Assembly (NCBI GenBank): GCA_020881915.1
Contig: JAJFPB010000001.1
Location: 2,418,001-2,482,000 of the forward strand
Direction of reading: 5' to 3'
Length of the DNA: 64,000 nucleotides
From: Paramyrothecium sp. XJ0827
Taxonomy: Eukaryota > Ascomycota > Sordariomycetes > Hypocreales > Stachybotryaceae
Shown here: positions 39,944 through 51,609 of the stretch, piece after piece
Position numbering within the stretch: position 1 is the stretch's first letter
Layout: each line of letters starts with the position of its first letter
The notes under the pieces: generated by a model
The model's database searches: none
What the model was told of the DNA's origin: nothing
The model's input: only the letters and a program-made list of their open reading frames with translations
Translations under genes and position numbers: made by a program

Positions 39944-42452
39944 ACTTATAGTATTATATTTAATTTTCCACTTAGCTCTAGAAATATAAATTATAATATA
40001 ATAATAGCCCTAAGTACCTCTACTAATAAAAAATAATAAAAATAATAAAAATAAAAATAATAATAAAAATAAATAATAATAAATAACTATATTTAGATAT
40101 CTCTACTAATAAAGAAATTAAGAATTAAAAAAATTAATTCTACTATATTAGTAATTACTTAATTACTAATAAGATCTAACTAGAAGAGAAATAAAAAGAA
40201 TAAGGAACTCCTTAAGCCTTATAAAAATTTTTTTAATAAAGCCTATATTAACTAATTCTTCTAAATTCTTATTTTTAATTAAGAAAGATCTTATATTTAT
40301 AAATACTTTAATTAAAATACTTAATAATTAAAAAATAGCTATATTTATTAGTAATAGCTCTTATTTAAATATAAAATCTATTATTTAAATTAATAATAAT
40401 AATAAATCTATAATAAGTAACATTAATTAAAATATTACTCTTAAGAATAAGAAATATAATATAATAATATAATAAGATATTTATAATAATTATCTTAAGT
40501 ATAAGAAATAACTTATTAATTTCTACTATAAGTATTAAGTAAAGATTATAAATAAATTAATAAAGGAATTTATTTTACTTAAATCTAAATAATTTCTAGA
40601 TCTAATATATTACTTTAATATTATTTATATAATAAAAAGTAATATATTATTTTTATATATTTAAAATAAAATCTACTTTAAAAATTACTTACTAAAAAAC
40701 TTAAAAAGAATTATTTTAGTATTTATTATATTTTATTTAATAATTATATTAATAAATAAATAAAGTTTAATAATTAATAAAATATAATTAAAATATATTA
40801 GGTTATACTTAAAGTAAATAAGAACTATAAAATAAATAAATATTATTTTTATTATTACTTTAAAAAACTAATTAATATTAAAGAAATTCTTTATAATTAC
40901 CTTATTAAATTAAGCTCTAATAATAAGAAAATTTAAAAGGTTATTAATATTTTTAAATTTATTAAGTTTATAATTAATAAAAAAAGGAGAATTAAATATA
41001 TTAGAAGGAACTTCTTCCTAAGCTTAAACTTAAATTAATAAAAATAGGTAATAATAATATTTTCTACCTATATTAGTAGATTTATTACTTTTATTATTAC
41101 TTTTTCTATATATTATTATATATTAGTAATACTATAGTTATTATATATTATTAACTTTACTCTTAGATTAGCTATAGTTTATATTTTTTATACTTTTACT
41201 ATTCTATATTATATTATAGCTAAGAGAAAATACCTACTTCTTTATTATATATTATTTTTCTTTACTTTATAGTATTATATATTAATATAGTTAGATAGTA
41301 ACTTTTTTCTTTATTTTATTATTATATATAATATCTTATATTATTATATATTAATATTACTAAATAGTATTACTTCTTTTTATTTTACTATAATATATAA
41401 TATTATAGCTAAATAATATAGTTTTTCTTTATTTTATTATATTCTAGATTATTAGAGATTACTATAGCTAGACTAGTATATTTCTTCTGTTAAATTATTA
41501 ATTAGTATATCTTTCTTTTATTTATAATAAATAATAATAAATCCTAAGGATAGAATATTTTCTTTCTACTAGGGGGTAAATTAATATATCTATATTATAT
41601 TATTATTAGTTATTATTATTATTAGTTATTAATTGCCTATAGAGGTATTTGGAGTGATTACTATATTTTATTAGTTACTATTACATCTCTCTATATTACG
41701 GGCTAGTAGAGCGCCTTTATAACTATCTCTCTACCTATTATTACTATATTATTACTAATTAAAATTACTATAGCTAAGTTACTTCTAAAATAATATATTA
41801 TTAGTATAATAGTTATATTTTATATTTATAGAATTTAAATAATAAAAAAGTAATTAGAAATATTAATTTAATTAATCTTAGTAATTTACTTACTTTTAGG
41901 TATTATAAGTACTAAGCTACTTATTATAATATATATATTAAATTAAATTAATTATATAATATATTATTTTTCTTATTTAATTTCTTAAGTTACTAATATA
42001 GCTTTATAAATTATTATAGCTTAATAAGCTCTATTTATAAGTAAATATTAAATTAATTATAGATCTAATTTATCAAAGTCTTATTAATTAAAATATTATA
42101 TATTTTTAATAGTTATATTACTATTATTATAAATTCTCTAATAAAGTCTTTATACTTATAATAAAAAACTATAAATTAAAGGTTATTAAATTTCTTTTAT
42201 ACTTTATTTATATTTATTTAAAATCTCTTAAAAAGTACTTTAATTTAATATCTTCATAATAACTTATACTTATATTTCTTCTTAAGTTTATTAAATAATT
42301 AATTATAATATTATTTAAGTATTTCTTTATAAAGAAGAAAAACTATATTTTTATAAATATTATTATAAAATTTTATAATTATATAATCTTTAAAGGCCTT
42401 AATAAATAATATAATATTTTTATAAAAATAATAGTTCCCCTAGGTACTAAGG
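39944..42452. other. A/T-rich decayed repeats
   Basis: Dense TA dinucleotides and stops in all frames. The segment 41,590-41,660 matches the LTR-like repeat of 9,292-9,364. The segment about 42,300-42,450 recurs inverted at about 51,345-51,600. No coding domain recognised. Confidence 0.5.
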
Positions 42453-42875
42453 CAGGCTTGGGAAACTGGTTAACTAATTAACTAATAACCTATATTTGGT
42501 TAACCAATTTTTGGTTTAACTTATTTTTGGTTAACCTATTATTAGTTAACTAATTTTTGGTTTAACCTATTTTTAGTTAACCAAATATTAGTTAACTTAT
42601 TTTTGGTTAATTATCTATTTTCCTATTATATTTAAATTAATATCTATAATTATATATATATATATATCTAATAGATATCTTATTATAATTCCTATATAAG
42701 CTTTAAAAATCTAGTTATAGCTATTATAATAGATAAAAATAAGGTAATTTAATATTAGCTAACTAATTTTTGGTTAACCAATATTTGGTTAACTTATTTT
42801 TAGTTAACCTATATTTGGTTAACCTGATTTATTTTTAGTTAACCAATTATTGGTTAACCAACCTTCCCAAGCCTG
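42453..42875. mobile_element. Small hAT-type element (TTGGTTAACCAA family), 423 bp
   Basis: Ends are CAGGCTTGGGAAACTGG and CCTTCCCAAGCCTG. The exact 8-bp duplication TACTAAGG lies at 42,445-42,452 and 42,876-42,883. TTGGTTAACCAA palindromes alternate with ATA/TTT spacers at both ends of an A/T core. The related repeat near 51,355 shows the site without insertion. It is little RIP-altered. Confidence 0.95.
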
Positions 42876-42883
42876 TACTAAGG

Positions 42884-43560
42884 ATAAAAGACCTATTATT
42901 GCTACTATTACTGAGGTCACGTGATAGGTCACGTGATCAGCTTAACTGCCATGGCGGCTTACATGGACTTATAACATATATCATTGCACTACAAAAAATA
43001 TCATTAATTTAAATAAGTTAGATTTACTTAACTATCTACTATAATAGCAAGAGCTCAGTAGCAAGTCTTACCACTCCCACTATCCATTACAAAAGGTCTT
43101 CAGGGATTCTAGATCATATCTCCTCAGCCAGATACTTTATCTTCTCTATACTCCTCTCGATCTTCGGATTATAGGTCTTATTCTTTAAGAGATATAGCTT
43201 ATCTCTAAATTTACCTAGATTCTCCTTTATCTCTTTAGAACTAGTCTTCTTTTATAGCTCTTAAACTATGCTGCGGCTTGTGCTTACCTTTATATCTACT
43301 TTAGCTATCTTGAGGTCTTCTATATATTATATTACTTAGTATTTGGCTTTACTGCTAGGGCTTCCTCTGCTCAAGTGATCTTACCTATTGGGCGTTGTAG
43401 CTCTAGATTTAATACGGAAATTCAAGAGGTCTTAATAAATATTGGGATTATAAGTAGTAGGTCTCTTCTGGTGTTGGTGTTGGTGACGAACAGATTTGTA
43501 GGAGATTTCGGCTACGATAAGTAGGGCACAAAGTAGATTTTTATACTACTATCCTTCGAT
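42884..43560. other. Less mutated island with two CACGTG boxes; coding remnant uncertain
   Basis: This 0.7-kb stretch has clearly more G/C than its surroundings. It opens with a doubled GGTCACGTGAT motif at about 42,915-42,940, followed by 'ctgccatggcggcttacatgg'-like sequence (in short blocks). On the minus strand one frame reads LLKNKTYNPKIERSIEKIKY and continues LAEEI before a stop, a charged, coiled-coil-like stretch. I cannot assign a family. It could be the end of a DNA transposon or a host gene fragment. Confidence 0.4.
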
Positions 43561-45383
43561 TTAATTTAACTTTATTAAGGCCAGGTAATATATATTACTA
43601 TAGAACTTATATTAACTTTAGCTTTACTACTAGTATTATTATAGCTATAGCTATAAGATTTATTTAAATCTTAGTAATATAGTAATATCTTAATAGCTTT
43701 ATTAAGTTTTTATTAAAATAAATAACTTAAGTCTTATAAGTATTTATAATATATTATATTATAAATATCTTTATTATTAACTTTATTATTACTATATTTA
43801 AGATTCTAGGTATTAGATCTCTTTATTAAATTATTTTTATTATATTTAAATCTTTATTTAAAATTCTTAAATTTAGGTTATTTTAATAAATTTCTTAATA
43901 AAAATAATAATTCTTATATAAAATAATATTATTTAATTTATTAATATTAAAATAAAAAACACTTATAGTTTTAGTTTTAAATTTAAATTTAAGTACTAAA
44001 TTATTAAATAATTTTAACTTATTATTAAAATTAAATTTAGTTTTATTAGAAGAAATATTATTATTTAATAATAATAAGTAATAATATTTTTAGTATTTAA
44101 ATAATTTCTTTAAGAATAATTTCTTTAATATTTTTTTCTTAGATTTTTTTTTATTCTTTTATATTATTAATATATATTATTAAAGTTCTTAAATCTAATT
44201 TTAAACTAAGAAATAAAAATAATAAAGAGTTATTATTATTAAATAATTTAAAGTAATAGTAGTAATATTTATATTTTTATTATTATTTAGTACTACTACT
44301 TCTAGAATATTATAAATAATCTTTATATATTACCTTAGTAATAGCTACTAAAATAGCTTAATACCTAATAGTATTAGTACTAGTATAAACTTTAAATAGC
44401 TTATTTAATAAATTACTAAATATAAGTATTTTTTTAATTTTAGTAAGTAATAACTCTTTATTATTAATAAATTATATAAAATTAAGTATTTTATTAGAAA
44501 TATAATTTAAATTACTAAGTAATAATTCTAAGTTAGAAAAAGTACTAAGAGATTTTTATATATTATTAATAATTTAATAACTATTATTATTTAAAGATAT
44601 TATATTTATATTAAAAATATATTTAATTTAAGAAAATAATAAAAATATATTTAAGAAATTAGTAATATTAATTAAAAAGTAGTAATTAAAATAATAAGAG
44701 CTTTAATAATATTATAAATATTAATTATAATTATAGTATTTATTTTCTTAACTTTAATAACTAATTAAAGAAAATAGAAAGTACTAAATATAAATAATCT
44801 TTATTTATTATTATAAATTAGAAAAATAGTTTTATTATATATAAGGAAGTTACTTTACTTATTAATTATAATAATAGTAAATCTAAATTAATATTAATAA
44901 GATCTAGTAATAAAAAGTAATACTAAATATTATATTTTAGAGAGATTTTAAATAATTAAATTAATTAAGTATTATTTATAATAATATTAATAAATTAATT
45001 AATACCTTATTTAGTAATAAAAGAATTATTTTACTTAAAAAAATAAATAATACTATTATTAAATAATATAAATTAATAAATATAATAGTACTATAGATTA
45101 AAATATTTAATAATTAAATAACTTTATAATAATAGAGATAAAAAGTAGCTATTAACTTAATTTAATAAGTAAATAATTAATAGTAAGTAATAATTAATTA
45201 GTTTAATAAGTAGTTTATAAATAGTAGTTATATAGCCTAAATAATTAGACATCTATAATTTTAATAATAAATAATATAGATATCTAATAATAAGTATAAT
45301 TACTACTAAATATTATAGATTATTAGTAATTATTAGAAAATATATATATAAAAGCTTAATTCTTTATTTATTTATATAAGGTA
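43561..45383. other. A/T-rich decayed sequence, nothing recognised
   Basis: Extreme A/T content, stops in all frames, and no terminal repeats or conserved motif visible. Confidence 0.5.
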
Positions 45384-45530
45384 GTATAGTACCTCTATAG
45401 GTAGTTAATAACTAATAATAATATAATATAGATATATTAGGTACTATACTGCCTTATATAGATAAATAGAGAATTAAGCTTTTATATATATATTTCTTAA
45501 TAATTACTAATAATCTATAATAATAATTAA
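45384..45530. repeat. Rearranged LTR-like repeat (as at 9,292-9,765)
   Basis: The left part reads as the inverse of the 'cctatagaggtac' block and the right part reads forward through 'ctgccttatatagataaata' into 'gagaattaagc'. This copy is therefore two inverted pieces joined near 45,440. It shows the empty target site for the element at 9,365-9,697. Confidence 0.4.
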
Positions 45531-46099
45531 GAAATTTAATTATAATATTATTTAGTTCTTCTAGATAACTTTTAGTAAATTAATTAACTTAGTAATATAA
45601 ATTATAAAGTTCCTTATAATACCTAAAATATATAATTAATTAGATAATAAAGTTATATATAATAGTAATATATATTAAGTAAATATACTTAATACTAATT
45701 ATATTATTAATATAAAACTAAAATATAGAAGTAAGAACTACTTAAATTTACTAAAATAAATAAATTATTTATTATTAAATATATTATAAATTATAATAAA
45801 GGAAATAAAATTAAATAATAAAGTTTATATTAATATTAAGATCTCTTAAGTAAAGAAGCTATTAATAAATAATATATAGTAATTTAATATATAATATAAC
45901 TATAATATTATTAATATACTATTAAATAAATAAATAAAATATATTTAATTCTTTATATAAAATAAATTATATATTATTTTAATAATATTTAATATTCTTT
46001 ACTATATTAGTATTTATAACATAATAAAGATAAAAATAAAATATATTATAATTAATTTATATAATATTAATAATATAACAATACTAAATATATATTTCT

Positions 46100-46520
46100 T
46101 ACTTAGTAAAGAGAACTAATTAAGATACTAAATAAAATAAAATATATTAATATAATTAATATAAGGCTTTTTTTAATTAATTTCTTATTTACTTTAATTA
46201 CTATAAGAAACTTATAATTACTATATATTATAGACTTAAGATATTAAATATTATTTTAATAAAATTCTAGAACTTCTTAGTTTATATATAATACTAAATA
46301 AATTAATAGCTTCTTAAATACTATATATATACTTATATATATATTAATAATAATATTATTTTTTTAGTAATACTTAAGAATTATATAAAATACCTTAAGA
46401 TTATATTTAATCTCTTTTAAAGCCTTAATTTATAATTATTATTAAATAAATTATTTATTAACTTTTTATTAATATTATTTCTAGATTATAGGGTAAATAC
46501 TTAAAAATATATTATAATAT
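46100..46520 (+). pseudogene. Gypsy reverse transcriptase relic
   Basis: Plus-strand sequence collinear with the minus strand of 18,600-19,060, including 'aatattattttttt' and the region upstream of the YVDD equivalent. It has more A/T substitutions than the 14,141-23,670 copy. No open frame. Confidence 0.75.
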
Positions 46521-48712
46521 TACTAATTAAATTAAAAACTTTATTTTATTATATATATAAAAGATCTAATTATTAATTAAAAAAAACTTACTTACTTATA
46601 GAGATCTAATAAAATATTAGAATATTTAAAACTAAGTATTAAATCTTTATAATAAAAATAAATATAAAAATATAAATAAATTTAAATATAATATATTTAT
46701 TTTATTTTAAAATAATTTAATTATTTTTTAAAAATAAAACTAATTTATTTATTAAATAATTCTTAGTTATTTACTAAAATAAATATATTTAAAAATAGGA
46801 TTTTAAAGTTACTATATTTTACTATAAAAATAGCTTTAATTATAATAATATAATAAGCTTTCTTAATAAAAATCTTATTAATTATATTAGTTTTAAAATA
46901 AAGTTTTAAGCCCTATAAAATAGAATTATTAATCTATAGAACTTAAGATTATTTACTTAATATAGCTTATATAAAAGAATAAATTATTATTTTATAATAT
47001 AAAATTATATATTATTATATTAATAATTTATATAAAATTAAATAAAATTAATATATATTAAAAATAATAATAATAAATTAAAATTATTTAAAATTAAGTA
47101 CTTAATAATTAAATATATATTTAATAATTATACTTAGTATTATTTATAATAAATAAAATATATTATAAAAAATAATAAATAATATAATATAAATTTATTA
47201 ATTATTAATATAAAAGAACTTATAAATAAATTTAAGATTTAAGATTTTTATAAATAACTTAAAATATAATCTTTTATTATATAAAATAATTAATAATAAA
47301 TAATTAATTTTTAATTACTTATTAATTTAATATATTAATTATTAATTAATAATAATTTATATATAACTTTAAAATAATTATAAAAAAGTTTATTTTTATT
47401 ATTTTTATATTTATAATATTTTATATTTATATTTTTTATTAAAAAAATAATTTAAATTTATTTATTTAAATTTATTAAATATATAATATTTATTATTTAT
47501 TTTAAAGTATTAAATATCTTTAATTAATATTATAATTTATTTTAAATAAAAATATAATTACTTTAAATATTAAAATTATATTATTATAAATTATTATTTT
47601 TATATTTAAAAAAGAAACTTTAATTTTAATTTATTAATTTAAATTATTAAAGAAATTAAATTAATAATATATAAAAAAAATTTATTAAAATCTAAAATTA
47701 TATTTTTAATATTATATTATAAAAATAACTTAGAAGCTTTATAAATTTATTTAATAAAGATATTATAAAATATTTAAATTAATTTTAAATAATTTTAAGA
47801 TATATAAAATAATTTAATATATTAAAAATAAATAAAAAGCTTATTATAATTTATTATATTATTATATAAATAATATTAAATATATATTAAGATTTTATTT
47901 TATTTTATAATAAATATAAGAAATTTAATATTATTTTTTAAAAAAATTAAAATTAAATAATAAATAATATAAATTTAAATTTAGTTATTAAATAATTTTT
48001 AATAATATAAATAATAAATTAAAAATAATTTAAGTATAATAAATTATATAAATTTAAATTTAAATAATATTTTATAAAACTTTAATATAATATATTAGAA
48101 ATATATTAAAAGAATTTATATTAAAAAAATAATTTAACGCTAATTAATATAAATATTATAGTAATATTAGTATTTAATTTATAAATTTACTTTAATAAAA
48201 TAAAAACTAAGAAATAATAATATAATATATTAGTACTTGTTATAATAAATAATATATTTATTAAAAGTCCTAAAAAAAGAAAATTATTTATTAAGATTTT
48301 ATATTTTATATTTCTTTTTAAAGATATTACTTACTATAATAATATTAAAAATATATAAGAAATTAAGTATTAATAGTAGCCTAATAAGTAAATATTAGTA
48401 AATCTAATTTCTTATTATAATATTACTTAATATATATTAATTTATTATTTTATTTATTAATAAGTATTATATTTAAAAAAAATATTATTTTATTAAATAA
48501 TTTAATATAAAATCTACTATTAATATAATATATATATATAAATACTTAATATTAATAATATATAGATTTATTTAATAAGTTAATTTATATTTTTATAGCT
48601 TAGTAAATTAATAAATTATTAAGTATTTTTAAAATATATAATTATAAAATAAATACTTATAGTAATTTCTTTATTAAAAGTATTATTAATAAAATCTAGA
48701 TTATTATTTAGT

Positions 48713-48885
48713 TGTCATGCTAGATATAGCACCTTGGGCCTTGACCCTTGTAAGGTCCCTAGGACCCTTGTAGGACCCTAGCTTAGTCAGCCGAATCCCC
48801 CTATATCTAGGAGGAATCCGGCTCCCTTAGATAGCTAGAGGAGATAAGCTTCCATATAACCACAGACCTGATTCTCAGCGTAACA
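48713..48885 (+). repeat. 5' LTR of the compact element, 173 bp
   Basis: Starts TGTCATGC and ends GCGTAACA. Contains a doubled 'aggacccttgtagg'-type block. Identical to the other LTR except at 48,788. Confidence 0.97.
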
Positions 48886-48887
48886 AG

Positions 48888-48901
48888 TGGTAGCAATTGC
48901 A
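48888..48901 (+). promoter_or_regulatory. Primer-binding site
   Basis: TGGTAGCAATTGCA lies two bases after the LTR end. TGG pairs with the universal tRNA CCA end, and TGGTAGC fits initiator tRNA-Met. The same 14-mer, with one RIP-type change and one G/T change at its 5' side, borders the gypsy LTR at 23,530. Confidence 0.7.
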
Positions 48902-49255
48902 GTCAATCTGACCAACCATTAGCTATATAGATATAGCAACCAGCAGCTTCAAACCAACGAGAAATCCGTCCCTTTTACTAGGCCCGACGGAATGACCCTA
49001 CCTTCCGGAACAGCTAGCTGATCTATTGACCTTGCGGCGCATCTGTGACCCCTAGGCTCTAGAGGTTATCCTGCTTGATCCAGCAGCTAGATATCTGACC
49101 CTTCGGACCTTCCTGACCCAGCCGGCAACAGCTATACATTGCAACAGCCGTTCAATTGACCGTTCAATTGAACAGCTAGATAGCTGACCTGCTGACCTTC
49201 TGACCTTCCTTTCGACCTTCCTTCTGACCTTCCTAACCTCGGCCCGGCTGATCCA

Positions 49256-50380
49256 ATGGATCATCTATTCGAACAGCACGAGACGGCTCGTATGTAGGCT
49301 CTCTATCAAAGAGATCAAGCCCGACGGACCTGCCGGACCTGTGGTCAATTTCTTCCCTCAAGGAACCAGCTTTTCCTACATCTTCGTCGAGGTGGCTGCT
49401 ATCAACATCCACCAATTCCTATGCCTCGAGGCGGCCAACGAATTCGAAGACCACAGGCCCTAGGGCCCCGAGACCTTCGAATCCCTCGAGACCTTCCTGC
49501 CCTGCTGGCACAGGCCCTAGGGCCCCGAGACTTTCGAATCCCTCAAGACCTTCCTGCCCTGCCGGCTCAAGACCTTCGGCCCCTACCTTCAAAGACCCTA
49601 CGGAGCTGGCTGCAGCAGCCTGACCGTCCTATCCAACCGACCCAACGCACGATCTTTCGAGATAAAAAGCCCCGGCCCCTATCCCTCCTATCCAAGGCCG
49701 GACCAGATGACGATCTGGCCCGTGGCCCTAATAGCTATGGCCCTAATAGCTATATCCCTAAGAGCCCCTATGGCCCCGACTCTTACGAACCTGATCAATT
49801 CGAAAGAGACGATATTAAGGACCTATTTGATAATCCTGATAGCTGTGGCCCTGATAGCTACGGCTCTAGGGCTCCAAGCATTGCTGAACTAGAAGATGAT
49901 CTTGATAGCCTTGCTAGCTATTTTATATCTCTTCCACGGGAAATGCAGCTATTTATTATAGGGTCTCGAGAGAGGCAAATACAAGAGAGAGGAGCTATTT
50001 TTAGCTACCTTCCTGATGGCTCTGATGGCTACGATAGCTACGGCTCTGACGGCTACGATAGCTACGGCTCTGATGGCTACAATAGCTACGGCTCTGACGG
50101 CTCTGTTGCCCCTAGCATTGCTGATGTCTCTGATGTTCCTGCTAGCTATAGATCCGTTGCCCCTAGTATTGCTAATGTCTCTGACGTTCCTGCTAGCTAC
50201 GGCCCTGACGGCTACAATAGCTACGGCCCTGATGGCTACAATAGCTACGGCCCTAATGGCTCTGTTGCCCCTAGTATTGCTAATGGCCCTGATGGATATG
50301 ATAGCTACGGCCCTGATGCCTACGATAGCTACGGCCCTGATGACTATGATAGCTATAGTAATGATAGTTATGATAGCTAA
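49256..50380 (+). CDS. Repeat-rich protein of the compact LTR element, with one early in-frame TAG
   Basis: Function unknown. From ATG 49,421 the frame is open for 319 aa. The same frame extends upstream to ATG 49,256, broken only by TAG at 49,295-49,297 (codon 14 of 375), which one CpA to TpA change from CAG would explain. The part between that TAG and 49,421 holds a finger-like motif, CRTCGQFLPSRNQLFLHLR then GGC (C-x2-C-x12-H-x5-C). Then come two repeats of about 20 residues around QALGPRD.RIP.DLPAL, a basic Pro-rich stretch, an acidic middle with RAPSIAEL, and a C-terminal low-complexity tail of GPDGYNSYG/GSDGYDSYG units alternating with SVAPSIA segments. A Gag-like packaging role fits its place between primer site and 3' LTR, but that is inference. 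Confidence 0.7.
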
Positions 50381-50425
50381 GGGGACCTGAGGGCAGGATC
50401 TTTTTCTTCTTATATAGGCGGCACT

Positions 50426-50598
50426 TGTCATGCTAGATATAGCACCTTGGGCCTTGACCCTTGTAAGGTCCCTAGGACCCTTGTAGGACCCTAGCTTAGT
50501 TAGCCGAATCCCCCTATATCTAGGAGGAATCCGGCTCCCTTAGATAGCTAGAGGAGATAAGCTTCCATATAACCACAGACCTGATTCTCAGCGTAACA
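50426..50598 (+). repeat. 3' LTR of the compact element, 173 bp
   Basis: Identical to 48,713-48,885 except T at 50,501. A purine-rich stretch (AAGGGGACCTGAGGGCAGGA) ends about 25 bp upstream. No purine tract directly abuts the LTR. Confidence 0.97.
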
Positions 50599-51117
50599 TT
50601 AGTACTATAAGAAATTATTAATAAGTAATTTTTTTATAATTCTTAATAAAGTACTTAATTATAATAATTATAAGAAATATATAACTTATAATAATATTTA
50701 AAATAATCTTATACTTTATTAATACTTAAATAAATATATTAAGAATATTAATATTTTTATTTATAAAAATTATTTTATAATAAATAAGCTTATTAATATT
50801 ATTAGAGATTTTATTAATAAATTACTTATAATAAATAAATTTAATAAGTTCTTTATTAAAATATATACTTAAGTTAATAAAGTAATTAACTTTATAATAA
50901 TTTACTTTAAAAATAAAAATATTAAGTATTATAAATATAATAATAATTAATTTATTAATAAAACCTAAAATAATAGCTATAAGAAAAGTAGTAATATTAT
51001 TAAGGTAATTAATAATTAATATATTATAAGAATATAGGTGCTTTAAGTATATATAAATATATTTTTATAGCTTTATTTCTAATTATAAGAATATAATTAT
51101 TTTTAAGAAGAGATAAT

Positions 51118-51258
51118 TAATATATAATAATATATTATATAATATATTATAAGCTATTAAACTTATATTAGCTTCTTATATAGTTTATAGCTAGTTCTTT
51201 ATAAATAGAGTATAGATTAAGCTTTTTATATTCTATTTTCTTACTATAATATATAATA
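51118..51258 (+). repeat. Gypsy 3' LTR, 141 bp, heavily RIP-altered
   Basis: Gap-free alignment by eye with 5,333-5,473 and with the reverse complements of the LTRs at 14,141 and 23,530. It is directly followed by the right half of a small hAT-type element. Confidence 0.85.
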
Positions 51259-51311
51259 GGTTAACTAAATATAGGTTACTAGTTAATTAGTTAACTAGTT
51301 TCCTAAGCCTA
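51259..51311. mobile_element. Right half of a small hAT-type element
   Basis: Reads GGTTAACTAAATATAGG through TTTCCTAAGCCTA, the same as the right half of the 115-bp element at 39,829-39,943. The left half is missing, replaced by the gypsy LTR. Confidence 0.7.
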
Positions 51312-51609
51312 ATATAACCTTAGTAATAGTAATAATAATAGGTCTTTTATTCTTAGTACCTTGAAGAAGTATTAATACTTATATTACTTAAAATTAATTA
51401 AATTAATAATTATAGTAAGAATTTTAGAAGATAATTAAAAATTAGAAATAAGATCTTTTACTTAAAATAAAGAGAGAAAAAATAAGCCTTATATTTACTA
51501 GTATTACTATACTAGCTTTAGAGAAATAATATTTATATAATTAGTACTTAAAGGGCTAAATTACTTGCATGTAGAAGGAAAATCAAGTAGGATTAGAGAT
51601 ACTAGCTAT

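Larger units (their letters stand above)
48713..50598 (+). mobile_element. Compact non-autonomous LTR retroelement, 1,886 bp, almost unmutated
   Basis: Two 173-bp LTRs (48,713-48,885 and 50,426-50,598) differ at one base: C at 48,788, T at 50,501, in a CpA context. An exact 5-bp duplication TTAGT flanks the element (48,708-48,712 and 50,599-50,603). A primer site TGGTAGCAATTGCA starts two bases inside the left LTR. No protease, reverse transcriptase or integrase is present, so it must be moved by another element's proteins. It carries one long repeat-rich frame. Its G/C content contrasts sharply with the RIP-altered gypsy relic it sits in. Confidence 0.96.
45531..51258 (+). mobile_element. 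Ty3/gypsy relic (second plus-strand copy), containing a younger LTR element
   Basis: Reverse transcriptase homology to 18,600-19,100 is plain at 46,100-46,520, and the 141-bp 3' LTR is at 51,118-51,258. The distance between them, minus the inserted element 48,713-50,598, is about 1.7 kb shorter than in the full copy, so an internal part is deleted. Decay is extreme, with nearly every C in CpA context lost. The left boundary is not resolved; no 5' LTR was found. Confidence 0.7.

Noticed and set aside
48950..49415. Minus-strand open frames with Arg/Val/Lys-rich repeats
   Set aside because: They are the reverse reading of the 'gaccttcct'-type repeats in the compact LTR element; low complexity and no start context.
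49949..50431. Second and third open frames through the Tyr/Gly repeat region of the compact element
   Set aside because: The short-period repeat keeps all frames open. The plus frame 49,421-50,380 has balanced codons and extends beyond the repeat, so the others are shadows.
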